In this document: positions 10,386 to 19,424 of the stretch, piece by piece
Position numbering within the stretch: position 1 is the stretch's first letter
How the letters are laid out: each line of letters starts with the position of its first letter
Origin: Pseudomonas mosselii
GTDB lineage: Bacteria; Pseudomonadota; Gammaproteobacteria; Pseudomonadales; Pseudomonadaceae
Assembly (NCBI RefSeq): GCF_005796105.1
Contig: NZ_VAUO01000002.1
Location: 434,001-498,000, forward strand
Length of the DNA: 64,000 nt
Reading direction: 5' to 3'
Program-made: the position numbers and the translations under genes
Notes under the pieces: generated by a model
Databases searched by the model: none
What the model saw: the letters and a program-made list of their open reading frames with translations, nothing else
What the model was told of the DNA's origin: nothing

Positions 10386-11174
10386 ATGCGCAACTACGTC
10401 ATGATCCCCGCCCTGTTGGCCCTGAGCGTCGGCCTGGCTGCCTGCTCCCACGATCCGAACGCCAACCTGGAGTCGGCCCGCAGCAACTTCTCGGCGCTGC
10501 AAAGCGACCCGCAATCGAGCAAGGTCGCCGCGCTCGAAACCAAGGACGCCCAGGACTGGCTGAACAAGGCCGACAAAGCCTATATGGAGCGTGAGGACAG
10601 CAAGAAAGTCGATCAGCTCGCCTACCTGACCAACCAGCGTGTAGAGGTGGCCAAACAGACCATCGCCCTGCGCACTGCCGAAGCCGACCTGAAGAACTCG
10701 GCCGCCCAGCGCGCCCAAGCAAAGCTGGACGCCCGCGACGCGCAGATCAAGAAGCTCCAGGAAAGCCTCAACGCCAAGCAGACCGAGCGCGGCACCCTGG
10801 TGACCTTCGGTGACGTGCTGTTCGACTTCAACAAAGCCGAACTCAAAAGCAGCGCCTACCCCAACATCACCAAGCTCGCCCAGTTCCTGCAGGAAAACCC
10901 TGAGCGCAAGGTGATCGTCGAGGGTTACACCGACAGCGTCGGTTCGGCCAACTATAACCAGAGCCTGTCCGAGCGTCGTGCCGGCGCCGTGCGCATGGCA
11001 CTGGTCCGCGCTGGCGTCGACCCTGCACGTATCGTCGCCCAGGGCTACGGCAAGGAGTACCCGGTCGCCGACAACACCAGCAACTCCGGTCGCGCGCAGA
11101 ACCGTCGGGTGGAGGTGACCATCTCCAACGACAACCAGCCGGTGATGCCGCGCTCGGTTAGCCAAGCGCAGTAA
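10386..11174 (+). CDS. OmpA-family outer-membrane lipoprotein (LptF-like)
   Basis: A 262-residue lipoprotein with signal MRNYVMIPALLALSVGLAAC (lipobox LAAC). A DUF4398-like helical region (residues ~28-125) precedes a C-terminal OmpA peptidoglycan-binding domain: VLFDFNKAELK, VEGYTDSVGSANYNQSLSER and a closing NRRVEVTI. The Asp and Arg that bind diaminopimelate are present. It matches the arrangement of P. aeruginosa LptF. I prefer ATG 10386 because AAAGGA lies eight bases before it; ATG 10377 overlaps that site. The two-gene unit with the upstream lipoprotein suggests a joint envelope role under osmotic or cell-wall stress. Confidence 0.85.
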   Translation: MRNYVMIPALLALSVGLAACSHDPNANLESARSNFSALQSDPQSSKVAALETKDAQDWLNKADKAYMEREDSKKVDQLAYLTNQRVEVAKQTIALRTAEADLKNSAAQRAQAKLDARDAQIKKLQESLNAKQTERGTLVTFGDVLFDFNKAELKSSAYPNITKLAQFLQENPERKVIVEGYTDSVGSANYNQSLSERRAGAVRMALVRAGVDPARIVAQGYGKEYPVADNTSNSGRAQNRRVEVTISNDNQPVMPRSVSQAQ

Positions 11175-11191
11175 CGCGTCAACCCGCTTTA

Positions 11192-11208
11192 GGGCTGCTT
11201 TGCAGCCC
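11192..11208 (+). terminator. Short hairpin after the OmpA-like gene
   Basis: GGGCTGC and GCAGCCC form a perfect 7-bp stem with a TTT loop, 18 bp after the stop. There is no strong U-run. Confidence 0.4.
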
Positions 11209-11212
11209 ATTC

Positions 11213-11285
11213 GCAGCACAAGGCCGCCCCTACACTGACCGCGTCATTTATGCGGACATTGGAGGAGCGGCCTTGTGCCGCGATG
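11213..11285. repeat. Inverted pair of REP-like sequences
   Basis: GCACAAGGCCGCCCCTAC and GGAGCGGCCTTGTGCCGCG are opposed copies of the same repeat, in the convergent gap between the OmpA-like gene and the 108-residue gene. Confidence 0.65.
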
Positions 11286-11290
11286 GGCCC

Positions 11291-11617
11291 TCACTGCACC
11301 TGCTGCGGCGTCTCCTGCCCCATGCAGCGCACCGCGCGCTTGCGGTTATCCACCAGCACCCCGGTCAGGCCCTTTTGCGTGGTGTCGAACATCACCAACA
11401 CGCCATCGATGCACTGGGCCACCTGTAGTGCCGGATCAAGGGAAACCTTGTAGTCCTCGCCGGGGATGGTCTTGAGCATGGTGAAATCCTGCAACAACAG
11501 GGCGTCTTCGGGCTTGGCGAAATGCAGGTAGCCGTAATACCAGAGGGCCCCCACCGTCACGATGATGCTGCCGACACCGGTCAGGATCAGCGGGATGGCG
11601 TTGCGTTCTTCACTCAT
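11291..11617 (-). CDS. Small single-pass membrane protein, hypothetical
   Basis: A 108-residue protein with one transmembrane segment (residues ~9-30, PLILTGVGSIIVTVGALWYY). The C-terminal soluble part has two Cys and a VAQCIDGVLVMFDTTQKG stretch. No family recognised. Its ATG overlaps the stop of the lipoprotein hydrolase gene by ATGA, so the two are translationally coupled. Confidence 0.75.
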   Translation of the reverse strand: MSEERNAIPLILTGVGSIIVTVGALWYYGYLHFAKPEDALLLQDFTMLKTIPGEDYKVSLDPALQVAQCIDGVLVMFDTTQKGLTGVLVDNRKRAVRCMGQETPQQVQ

Positions 11618-12537
11618 TGCGTATTGTTCTCGTCAGGGTAATTGGGCACTTCGGCCAAGCGGCGCAGGCCGTTGAAGTGGCTTGGATCGTCCAGGAAGCG
11701 CAACATCACCTGGCGCCAGGTCGGATCGGCGAACGTCTGCACGTGGCCGCCCCGGGTCAGTTGCAGCACCCGTGGCGGTGGTGCGTGCTGGTACAACACG
11801 ATGCCATTGCTCATCGGCACCAAAGCGTCGTCGATGCTATGGAAGAACAGCTTCGGCGGGCCTGCAAGCCGCTCGATGGCGTGAATCGGGCTGTCAGCGT
11901 CAGGCACCAGCCACGACAACGGCACTTGCAGCGGCCAGGTCAGCCAGGCGGTGCTCAGGGCATAGCGCCCTACCGCCCGATAGCTCGCCGGTACACCGTC
12001 GAAGACCAGCGCACTGAAGCGTTGGCGCTGCTCGGGATGGGCTGCCAGGTAGTGAATGGCCATCGCCCCGCCCAGGCTCTGCCCCAACAACACCAGCGGC
12101 TTGCCCTGCACTTCGGGCGCGCGTTCGAGCCAGGCCATCGCTGCGGCAATATCCTCATAGACCGCTGGCAGACTCGGTTTACCCTCGGACAGGCCGTAGC
12201 CCCGGTAGTCGATCATCAACACCTGCCAGCCCTGCTCCGGCAGCCAGTAGCTGCCGCCCAGATGGCCTGGCAGGTTGCCCCCGTTACCGTGCAGGTGCAG
12301 CACCGTGCCCTTCACCGGCACACCGGCTTTGGCCGGCAACCACCAGCCGTTCAGACGCACGCCGTCAGCCGTGGTGAGAGTCAGGTCGCGATACTCAAGC
12401 TTGGCCCGCGCTGGGGTAAACGGCTGGCCAGGCTCGGGGAAGAACAGCAGGCTGCTGCAACCGCACAGGCCCAGCAGCAGCATGCCCAGGGCCAGTAAGC
12501 GGCAGCGCTCAGAGAATGTTCGCGTAGTCGGCTTCAA
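11614..12537 (-). CDS. Alpha/beta hydrolase lipoprotein (BEM46/lysophospholipase-like)
   Basis: A 307-residue serine hydrolase. A signal sequence ending in LLGLCGC is a lipobox with the Cys near residue 27, so the enzyme is likely anchored in an envelope membrane. Signatures are the oxyanion strand VLHLHGNGGN, MIDYRGYGLSEG, the nucleophile elbow LLGQSLGG, SIDDALVPM (Asp) and GGHVQTF (His). Substrate unknown. The start is a TTG that overlaps the end of the QEGLA gene by 29 bp; an internal ATG at 12483 would leave the signal peptide too short. The operon order is QEGLA gene, this gene, then the small membrane protein. Confidence 0.82.
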   Translation of the reverse strand: MKPTTRTFSERCRLLALGMLLLGLCGCSSLLFFPEPGQPFTPARAKLEYRDLTLTTADGVRLNGWWLPAKAGVPVKGTVLHLHGNGGNLPGHLGGSYWLPEQGWQVLMIDYRGYGLSEGKPSLPAVYEDIAAAMAWLERAPEVQGKPLVLLGQSLGGAMAIHYLAAHPEQRQRFSALVFDGVPASYRAVGRYALSTAWLTWPLQVPLSWLVPDADSPIHAIERLAGPPKLFFHSIDDALVPMSNGIVLYQHAPPPRVLQLTRGGHVQTFADPTWRQVMLRFLDDPSHFNGLRRLAEVPNYPDENNTQ

Positions 12538-13786
12538 TACGGTCCAGGCTCAGGTGGTTGAGGAAGTTGGAGAAGCACATCCAGGCCGACAACGCGTTAA
12601 GGTCGCGGAACTGCTCCGGCAGGTACTTGGGTGGTTCCACCAACCCTTCTTCGACCAATTGGCGCAACGTGCGCATGTCTTCCAGGGTGGTCTTGCCGCA
12701 GAACAGCAACGGGATCTGCTCCAGCTTGCCCTTCTTCACGGCCAACTGAATGTAGTTGTAAACCATGATGAAGCCCTTGAGGTAGGACAAGTCCTTGGTG
12801 AATGGCAGCCCATTGGGGACCGAGCCACGGAACACCCGACTGGCATTACTGTAGCTCTGGGCCATCTCGAAGCCCTGCTCTCGGAAGAAGTCGAACACCT
12901 GCAGGAAATCCGCGCCCTCCTCGACCATGTGGATGGCCCGGGTACGGTTGGCCAGCTTGCGCAGGCGGCTGGGGTAGGAGGCGAAGGCGATCACCTCCAT
13001 CAGGATCGCCAGGCCTTCCTGGGTCACCGTCGAAGAGGGTGGGCCCTTGGCCAGGAACGTGCAGATCGGCTGATTGAGGCCGTTGAGGGTGGTGCCGACA
13101 TGCACTAGGCCTTCGTGCACTTCCAGCGCACGCACATCGCGACTGTTGAACATGGCATCGGCGCGCACCTTGATGTAGTCAGCGCCAGCGGCCGCATCCG
13201 CCACGATACCGTCAGACTCGAACACCCGGATGGTTTCCTCGGCCTCGCCGAACACCTTGTTCAGGCGACGCTGGAGAATCTCCACGGCTTGCTTGGCCGT
13301 GAGGTTCTTCGGCTCGTCCTTGAGGTCGCCACGGCCATCGATGTTGTCGAGGTAGTTCGAGAGCATCAGGCCCAAGTCGGCCAAGGTGGGGTCGCCGGCG
13401 TGAAAGGCATCGGAGGCAGCGCCGTAGAGCTCCTGGGAGATCAGCCCGAAATCTTCGGTGCCGCGCGCTTCGAGCATACGCACCACCATGCGGTATTCCT
13501 TGCACATGCGCTTCATGATCTGCCCGACCGGGTTGAACTGGCCGAGTTGGCGAGTGATGTCGCGCTCGATGCTCTGGAACTCGGCCTTGACCGCGCTGGA
13601 GTCGAACGACAGCGGGCGGTTCAGGTAGTAGGCCCGGTCAATCGCTGGTGGCTCCTTGCCCTTGGCCTGGAGAAAACCCTGGCGAATGCTGTCGTCCCAC
13701 TTCACCGCGTCGAGCACACGGATCGGGGTCTGCGCGGCGACGATGCGATCAGACAGGGTACGTATGGTCTGCTGGTATTCGTCCAC
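12509..13786 (-). CDS. QEGLA-motif (DUF1704) putative zinc metallopeptidase
   Basis: A 425-residue cytoplasmic protein of the TIGR02421/DUF1704 family, long annotated as 'flavohemoglobin expression-modulating QEGLA motif protein'. HEGLVH (residues 224-229, an HExxxH arrangement) and TQEGLA (255-260) are visible. In the eukaryotic relatives (MATCAP tyrosine carboxypeptidases) the equivalent His, His and Glu bind zinc, so a peptidase role is inferred here. No signal peptide. It leads a three-gene operon with a lipoprotein hydrolase and a small membrane protein. The bacterial substrate is unknown. Confidence 0.85.
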   Translation of the reverse strand: MDEYQQTIRTLSDRIVAAQTPIRVLDAVKWDDSIRQGFLQAKGKEPPAIDRAYYLNRPLSFDSSAVKAEFQSIERDITRQLGQFNPVGQIMKRMCKEYRMVVRMLEARGTEDFGLISQELYGAASDAFHAGDPTLADLGLMLSNYLDNIDGRGDLKDEPKNLTAKQAVEILQRRLNKVFGEAEETIRVFESDGIVADAAAGADYIKVRADAMFNSRDVRALEVHEGLVHVGTTLNGLNQPICTFLAKGPPSSTVTQEGLAILMEVIAFASYPSRLRKLANRTRAIHMVEEGADFLQVFDFFREQGFEMAQSYSNASRVFRGSVPNGLPFTKDLSYLKGFIMVYNYIQLAVKKGKLEQIPLLFCGKTTLEDMRTLRQLVEEGLVEPPKYLPEQFRDLNALSAWMCFSNFLNHLSLDRIEADYANIL

Positions 13787-13834
13787 CGGTGGACTCCTTG
13801 TTAGCGCAAAGTACCGAGCTTTGCTGTGCCTGAA

Positions 13835-13943
13835 CCGGCCTCTTCGCAGGCAAGCCCGCTCCCAAAGGGAGCGTAAATGCTTTCAAGTCGAGCGCAATAC
13901 CTGTGGGGGGGTGGGCTTGCCCGCGAAGAGGCCACAACAGGTG
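13835..13943. repeat. Inverted pair of P. putida-type REPs
   Basis: CCGGCCTCTTCGCAGGCAAG and the opposed GGGCTTGCCCGCGAAGAGGCC flank a ~50-bp spacer in the gap between the lipoprotein gene and the QEGLA gene. Confidence 0.8.
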
Positions 13944-13948
13944 ACTAC

Positions 13949-14497
13949 CTACTTACCGGATCGCTGAAAACGCGCCACTTCGACGAACAGATCAGAGTTG
14001 GCCGGGTCGTCCAGATAAGCCAGCACCCGCGCCGACGGGCTGTCGATCAACACGCCTTCCTCGTTGTCTTCCGGTACCTGAGTCGTGCGACCGCTCAGTT
14101 CTTTCTTCTCGACGGCCTGCTGCACCTGCTCGACATCGAGGTTGTAGAGCACCAGCTCGTTGCCATCGACGATATCGAAACCGCCGATCAGGAAGTTGCC
14201 GCCCAGGCGCTTGGGCACGCCGGCAGACAAGTACCAGCGGTTGCCATGGCGCGCGACGGTGAACACATACTCTTGCGGCGCCTTGCCCTTGGCCGTGGCC
14301 ACCGCCTTGTAGGCATCGGCACCGCTGCGGCTGATCGCAAGCTTCAGTGGCTCGCCCCAGGCGTCCTTGCTGCTCCATTTGCCGAGCAAGGCCTTGGGCG
14401 CCGCCTGGTTGGCCGGAAGCGGCTCGTTAAAGGTCACCAGACAACCGCCCAGCAAGAGGAATGACAAGGTCAACAACACCACACGCCAGGCTTTCAT
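13949..14497 (-). CDS. Lipoprotein, hypothetical (182 aa)
   Basis: The signal sequence MKAWRVVLLTLSFLLLGGC ends in a lipobox (LGGC, Cys 19). The mature protein has an LLGKWSSKDAWGEPLKL start and beta-rich repeats (YVFTVARHGNRWYLSAG, FDIVDGNELVLYNLDVE) that suggest a small beta-barrel or lipocalin-like fold; this is inference only. No known family assigned. Transcribed in the same direction as the TetR gene, 26 bp after it, so the two may share a transcript. Confidence 0.75.
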   Translation of the reverse strand: MKAWRVVLLTLSFLLLGGCLVTFNEPLPANQAAPKALLGKWSSKDAWGEPLKLAISRSGADAYKAVATAKGKAPQEYVFTVARHGNRWYLSAGVPKRLGGNFLIGGFDIVDGNELVLYNLDVEQVQQAVEKKELSGRTTQVPEDNEEGVLIDSPSARVLAYLDDPANSDLFVEVARFQRSGK

Positions 14498-14523
14498 CAG
14501 GTTCTCCTTGAAAATCGTTCGCG

Positions 14524-15228
14524 TCAGGCCGAAGCCAGCACCATCTGCAGGTATCGGACAAGAATAGCGAGCATCTGCTCATCGGCCTGCGCATCGGCAG
14601 CCTTGAGCAGGCCCTGATATTCCATCTGCTCGATGATCGCCGTCAACATCTGGGCATCCTGCTCGGGCTGGCGCGAGCCGACCACCTGAAGCATCTGCCG
14701 TGCGCCATGCAGCAGGATCTGCTCGTGGGCGCAGACCAGTTCGGCCAGGCGCGGGCACAACAGCGCTTCCTGACGGAAGCCCTGTTCGGCCATGAGGAAA
14801 TCACGACGGTTGTTGAGCTGGCGGATAACGTAGTCGGCGGTCATGCGCGCCACTTCGTCCGCCAGCCGCACGCGGGCCTGCGGGGTGCCATCGCCCTGGG
14901 CCAACAACTGGCGCAGCACCCCTTCGGTGTTGGCCCACAACTTGGCCATGTAGGCAGCGCTACGCTCGACGTACTGGGCGAAGGTGTCGGCCAGCAGGTC
15001 CTGGATATCCTTGAAATAGTAGGTGGTCGCCGACAGCGGCACGCCGGCCTCGGCGGCTACCGCACGGTGACGCACACCGCGCACCCCATCACGCACGACA
15101 ATGCGCATGGCAGCGTCGAGGATCTGCTGGCGGCGCTGCTCGCTGCCTTGGCGGGCGGTCTTGCGACCCTGGTATTGCACGCTTTCGGCGACGGCGGTAG
15201 CGATGCCAGCGGCGCCTTGTTGGGCCAT
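14524..15228 (-). CDS. TetR-family transcriptional regulator
   Basis: A 235-residue repressor-type regulator with the N-terminal helix-turn-helix EQRRQQILDAAMRIVVRDGV followed by RHRAVAAEAGVPLSATTYYF, and a long helical ligand domain. ATG 15228 begins MAQQGAAGIATAVAESVQYQ; a GTG four codons upstream is an alternative, and the frame stays open further upstream through REP DNA. It may co-regulate the downstream lipoprotein, but no operator is evident. Confidence 0.85.
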   Translation of the reverse strand: MAQQGAAGIATAVAESVQYQGRKTARQGSEQRRQQILDAAMRIVVRDGVRGVRHRAVAAEAGVPLSATTYYFKDIQDLLADTFAQYVERSAAYMAKLWANTEGVLRQLLAQGDGTPQARVRLADEVARMTADYVIRQLNNRRDFLMAEQGFRQEALLCPRLAELVCAHEQILLHGARQMLQVVGSRQPEQDAQMLTAIIEQMEYQGLLKAADAQADEQMLAILVRYLQMVLASA

Positions 15229-15261
15229 TGCAGGTGTCACTCTGATTACCTCATGGTCAGT

Positions 15262-15350
15262 TTTCGACCTGTACCGGCCCCTTCGCGGGCAAGTCCGCCC
15301 CCACAGTGGCAGATTGCCCATGCGGAGCGGCCTTGACCGCGAAGGGCCGG
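15262..15350. repeat. Inverted pair of REP sequences upstream of the TetR gene
   Basis: CCGGCCCCTTCGCGGGCAAG and the opposed GACCGCGAAGGGCCGG are separated by ~50 bp, between the TetR start and the lysS terminator. Confidence 0.75.
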
Positions 15351-15376
15351 CACAGCCACTACACGTGTACAGGCAA

Positions 15377-15406
15377 GAAAAAGCCGCCTCGAAAGGCGGC
15401 TTTTTC
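15377..15406 (-). terminator. Rho-independent terminator of lysS
   Basis: GCCGCCT and AGGCGGC form the stem around CGAA, flanked by GAAAAA and TTTTTC, directly after the lysS stop on the minus strand. Confidence 0.9.
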
Positions 15407-15413
15407 AGTCGAC

Positions 15414-16916
15414 TCAGGCCTGTGGACGCATGTGCGGGAACAGGATCACATCGCGGATCGACGGCGAGTTGGTCAACAGCATCACCAGACGGTCGATGCC
15501 AATGCCCTCGCCTGCGGTCGGCGGCATGCCGTACTCCAGGGCACGCACGAAGTCGGCGTCGTAGTGCATCGCTTCATCATCACCGGCGTCTTTCTCGGCA
15601 ACCTGGGCCAGGAAGCGCTCGGCCTGATCCTCGGCGTCGTTCAGCTCGGAATAGGCGTTGGCGATCTCGCGCCCGCCAATGAACAGCTCGAAGCGGTCGG
15701 TCACTGCCGGGTTGTCGTCGTTGCGGCGCGCCAGTGGCGAGACTTCGAACGGGTACTCGGTGATGAAGTGCGGCTGCTCCAGCTTGTGCTCGACCAACTC
15801 TTCGAAAATCATCACCTGCAGCTTGCCCAGGCCTTCGTGGCCAAGCACCTTGGCGCCAGCCTTCTTGGCGATTTCACGGGCACGCTCGACATCCTGCAGG
15901 TCGGCAGCGGTCAACTCCGGGTTGTACTTGAGGATCGAGTCAAACACCGACAGACGCGCGAACGGCTCGCCGAAGTGGAACACCTTGTCGCCGTACGGCA
16001 CGTCGGTGGTGCCCAGCACCAGTTGCGCCAGCTCGCGGAACAGTTCCTCGGTGAGGTCCATGTTGTCGCGATAATCGGCGTACGCCTGGTAGAACTCGAG
16101 CATGGTGAACTCGGGGTTGTGACGGGTCGAGACGCCTTCGTTACGGAAGTTGCGGTTGATCTCGAAGACCTTTTCGAAGCCACCGACCACCAGGCGCTTG
16201 AGGTACAGCTCCGGCGCGATACGCAGGAACATGGCCATGTCCAGGGCGTTGTGGTGGGTTTCAAACGGCTTGGCCGCAGCCCCGCCGGGGATGGTTTGCA
16301 GCATCGGCGTCTCGACTTCGAGGAAGTCACGCTCGATCAGGAACTTGCGGATGTGCGAGATCACCTGCGAACGCACCCGGAAGGTATGGCGGGTGTCCTC
16401 GTTGACCATCAGGTCGACGTAACGCTGGCGATAGCGCTGCTCGGTGTCGGTCAGGCCGTGGTGCTTGTCCGGCAGTGGGCGCAGCGACTTGGTCAGCAGG
16501 CGAACGTCGGTCATTTCGACGTACAGGTCGCCCTTGCCGGAGCGGGCCAGGGTGCCTTCGGCGCTGATGATATCGCCCAGGTCCCAGGTCTTGACCGCCG
16601 CCAGGGTTTCTTCTGGCAGGGTCTTGCGGTTGACGTAGACCTGGATGCGACCGGTCATGTCCTGGATGACCATGAACGAGCCTCGATTGAGCATGATGCG
16701 GCCAGCCACCTTGACCGGGATCGCGGCTGCTTCCAGCTCTTCCTTGGTCTTGTCCGCGTACTGCTTTTGCAGGTCGTTGCAGTAGCTGTCGCGACGGAAG
16801 TCGTTGGGGAAGGCATTACCCTTGGCGCGCTCGGCAGCAAGTTTTTCCTTGCGCAGGGCGATCAGGGCGTTTTCTTCCTGTTGCAGGTCTTGCGATTCGG
16901 TCTTGAGGTCGCTCAT
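15414..16916 (-). CDS. lysS: Lysyl-tRNA synthetase, class II
   Basis: Charges tRNA-Lys with lysine in the cytoplasm. The 500-residue product has the N-terminal OB-fold anticodon-binding domain ([20 protein letters not shown]), class II motif 2 ([20 protein letters not shown]) and motif 3 ([20 protein letters not shown]). ATG 16916 ([18 protein letters not shown]) is the family start; the open frame 12 codons further up is ignored. It follows prfB in the same direction with a 93-bp gap, the common prfB-lysS pairing. Confidence 0.97.
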   Translation of the reverse strand: MSDLKTESQDLQQEENALIALRKEKLAAERAKGNAFPNDFRRDSYCNDLQKQYADKTKEELEAAAIPVKVAGRIMLNRGSFMVIQDMTGRIQVYVNRKTLPEETLAAVKTWDLGDIISAEGTLARSGKGDLYVEMTDVRLLTKSLRPLPDKHHGLTDTEQRYRQRYVDLMVNEDTRHTFRVRSQVISHIRKFLIERDFLEVETPMLQTIPGGAAAKPFETHHNALDMAMFLRIAPELYLKRLVVGGFEKVFEINRNFRNEGVSTRHNPEFTMLEFYQAYADYRDNMDLTEELFRELAQLVLGTTDVPYGDKVFHFGEPFARLSVFDSILKYNPELTAADLQDVERAREIAKKAGAKVLGHEGLGKLQVMIFEELVEHKLEQPHFITEYPFEVSPLARRNDDNPAVTDRFELFIGGREIANAYSELNDAEDQAERFLAQVAEKDAGDDEAMHYDADFVRALEYGMPPTAGEGIGIDRLVMLLTNSPSIRDVILFPHMRPQA

Positions 16917-17009
16917 GTCGTCATTCTTTCCATCAGGTGTTCGTTGCCCCACGCGGGTGAGGGATCGCGGGGCAAGCCCGATAGCATGGGCCTGCCGCCG
17001 CTTGGATGC

Positions 17010-18105
17010 TTACAGCCCCTGCTTGAGGCTCGCTTCCAGGTACTGGTCGAGGTCGCCGTCCAGAACCTTCTGGCAGTCGCTGCGCTCGACGCCGGTACGC
17101 AGGTCCTTGATGCGCGAGTCGTCGAGCACGTAGGAGCGGATCTGGTGGCCCCAGCCGATGTCCGACTTGCTGTCTTCCAAGGCCTGGGAGGCAGCGTTGC
17201 GCTTCTGCATTTCCAGCTCGTACAACTTGGCCCGCAGCATTTTCATGGCGGTGTCCTTGTTGGCGTGCTGGGAGCGTTCGTTCTGGCACGCCACCACGGT
17301 GTTGGTCGGCACGTGAGTGATACGCACCGCCGAGTCGGTGGTGTTGACGTGCTGGCCACCAGCGCCCGAGGAGCGGTAGGTGTCGATGCGCAGGTCCGAA
17401 GGGTTGATCTCGATCTCGACCTTGTCGTCGATTTCAGGCGAGACGAACACCGCCGAGAACGACGTATGGCGACGCGCGCCGGAGTCGAACGGGCTCTTGC
17501 GCACTAGGCGGTGCACGCCGATCTCGGTACGCAGCCAGCCGAAGGCGTATTCGCCCTTGATGTGCACGGTGGCACCCTTGATACCGGCGACTTCGCCTTC
17601 GGACAACTCGATGATGGTGGCATCGAAACCGCGCTTGTCAGCCCAGCGCAGGTACATGCGCAGCAGGATGTTGGCCCAGTCCTGCGCCTCGGTGCCGCCG
17701 GAACCTGCCTGGATGTCCAGGTAGGCGTTGTTCATGTCCATCTCGCCGCTGAACATGCGACGGAACTCGAGCAGGGCGAGGGATTCCTCAAGCCCTTCCA
17801 GCTCGGTCACGACATCGCTGACAGCGCCTTCATCACCTTCCTCGACGGCCATGTCGAGCAGGTCCTTGCAGTCGACCAAGCCGTTGGACAGCTTGTCGAG
17901 GGTCTCGACCACCTGGGCCAGCATGGCACGCTCGCGGCCCAGGGCCTGGGCGTACTCGGGCTTGTTCCAGACGTTCGGGTCTTCGAGTTCGCGGTTTACT
18001 TCGACCAGACGATCATGCTTGTGATCGTAGTCAAAGATACCCCCGAATGGACTGGGAGCGTTCGGTGAGGTCCTTGATGGTGTTCAGGATCGGTTGGATT
18101 TCCAT
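17010..18105 (-). CDS. prfB: Peptide chain release factor 2, with programmed +1 frameshift
   Basis: RF2 releases peptides at UGA and UAA. Translation starts at ATG 18105 ([20 protein letters not shown]) and runs 24 codons to an in-frame TGA at 18033-18031. The sequence around it, CGGGGGTATCTTTGAC, is the classic slippery site: an SD-like GGGGG, then CTT before TGA. A +1 shift on CTT gives GAC TAC GAT and continues in the frame that ends at 17010, for a 364-residue product. The GGQ loop ([18 protein letters not shown]) and the SPF-type tripeptide (KSPFDSG) are present. RF2 therefore autoregulates its own synthesis. Confidence 0.96.
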
Positions 18106-18224
18106 GGGGCGGGCTACTCGCAAGAATTCGGTGAAAAGCCCGCGAGTATAACCGAGTCTTGAGCATGGCGGCAGACCCGCCGGGCAGGAGCTGCATGGCC
18201 TTTGCATGAACAACCATCTGAAGG

Positions 18225-18350
18225 ATTAGGCGGCCCCTGGAGCGGCCTTGCCGGGGCGCCGGACCGGCCGGAAAGGGGCGCTAAGCGGCCCCAGGACCTC
18301 GGCATCCTGCAAAACCACCGGGGCCGCTGCGCGGCACAAGGCCGCTCCTA
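18225..18350. repeat. Composite intergenic repeat between prfB and wspR
   Basis: Bases 18242-18292 match the core of the element at 40331-40439 in 47 of 51 positions (GCGCCGGACCGGCCGGAAAG at its centre). It is followed by a GGCCGCTGCGCGGCACAAGG repeat arm ending CTCCTACAGGGACCG, a typical REP tail. The 263-bp gap carries no gene that I can support. Confidence 0.7.
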
Positions 18351-18368
18351 CAGGGACCGTGAGCGGCT

Positions 18369-19373
18369 TCAGGCGATACCGACCTGGTTGCGCCCGTTGT
18401 TCTTGGCCAGGTAAAGCCCCTTGTCCGCCGCCGAGATCAACTGCCGACAGTGACTGCCTTGTGCCGGCGTCTGGGTCGCAAGGCCGATGCTCACGGTCAG
18501 GTGCGAGCCTGGCAGCGGGGCAATGTGTGGGATGTTCAGGGCGATTATACCCTGGCGCAGCTTCTCGGCCACCAGCCGTGCGCCGCCCGGCGAGGTATTG
18601 GGCAGCACCAGGGCGAACTCCTCGCCGCCATAGCGCGCAGGCAGGTCGCTAGGGCGTGCGCAACAGCCGCGAATCCCCTCGGCCACCTGGCGCAGGGCCT
18701 CGTCACCGGCCAGATGGCCAAAGCTGTCGTTGAACACCTTGAAGTAGTCGACATCGATCATCAGCAGTGACAACTGCTGCTGCTCGCGCATTGCCCGGCG
18801 CCACTCCAGTTCAAGGTACTCGTCGAAGTGGCGGCGGTTGGACAGTCCGGTGAGTCCATCGGAGTTCATCAACCGTTGCAGCATCAGGTTGGTATCGAGC
18901 AGTTGCTGCTGGCTCACGCGCAGTGCGCGGTAGGCCTCATCGCGCTGCAACAGGGTGAGGTAGGAGCGCGAGTGATAGCGAATGCGCGCCACCAGTTCGA
19001 TGGTATCGGGCAGCTTGACCAGGTAATCGTTGGCGCCCGCAGCGAACGCCGCGCTCTTGACCAGTGGGTCTTCCTTGGTCGACAACACGATGATCGGAAT
19101 GTCCTGGGTGGCGGGGTTGTTGCGGTACTCGCGCACCAGGGTCAGGCCATCGAGGCCCGGCATGATCAGGTCCTGCAGGATCACCGTGGGCTTGATGCGC
19201 ATGGCCTGGGCCACCGCCTGGTGCGGGTCGGCACAGAAGTGGAAGTCGATGTTGTCTTCATGGGCAAGCCCGCGCCGCACCGCCTCGCCAATCATCGCCT
19301 GGTCGTCCACCAGCAAAACCATGGCCGCATTTTCGTTGGTGGTCGTCAGAACTTCGGTTGGCAGATCATTCAT
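18369..19373 (-). CDS. wspR: WspR diguanylate cyclase response regulator
   Basis: Output of the Wsp pathway: when phosphorylated it oligomerises and makes c-di-GMP, promoting biofilm and exopolysaccharide. The 334-residue protein has an N-terminal receiver (phosphoacceptor Asp 68 in [11 protein letters not shown]), a helical stalk (~residues 140-180) and a GGDEF domain with the active-site variant GGEEF at 249-253. The product-inhibition I-site RPSD sits at 240-243. It lies 51 bp after wspF, as the last gene of the operon. Confidence 0.96.
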   Translation of the reverse strand: MNDLPTEVLTTTNENAAMVLLVDDQAMIGEAVRRGLAHEDNIDFHFCADPHQAVAQAMRIKPTVILQDLIMPGLDGLTLVREYRNNPATQDIPIIVLSTKEDPLVKSAAFAAGANDYLVKLPDTIELVARIRYHSRSYLTLLQRDEAYRALRVSQQQLLDTNLMLQRLMNSDGLTGLSNRRHFDEYLELEWRRAMREQQQLSLLMIDVDYFKVFNDSFGHLAGDEALRQVAEGIRGCCARPSDLPARYGGEEFALVLPNTSPGGARLVAEKLRQGIIALNIPHIAPLPGSHLTVSIGLATQTPAQGSHCRQLISAADKGLYLAKNNGRNQVGIA

Positions 19374-19424
19374 CCCTAGTCACCCGATCACTGCCGGCCA
19401 GGCGGCGTGAATCATTGCATGTCG

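Noticed and set aside
15306..17507. 733-codon open frame on the + strand
   Set aside because: Antisense to lysS and prfB; no recognisable protein features.
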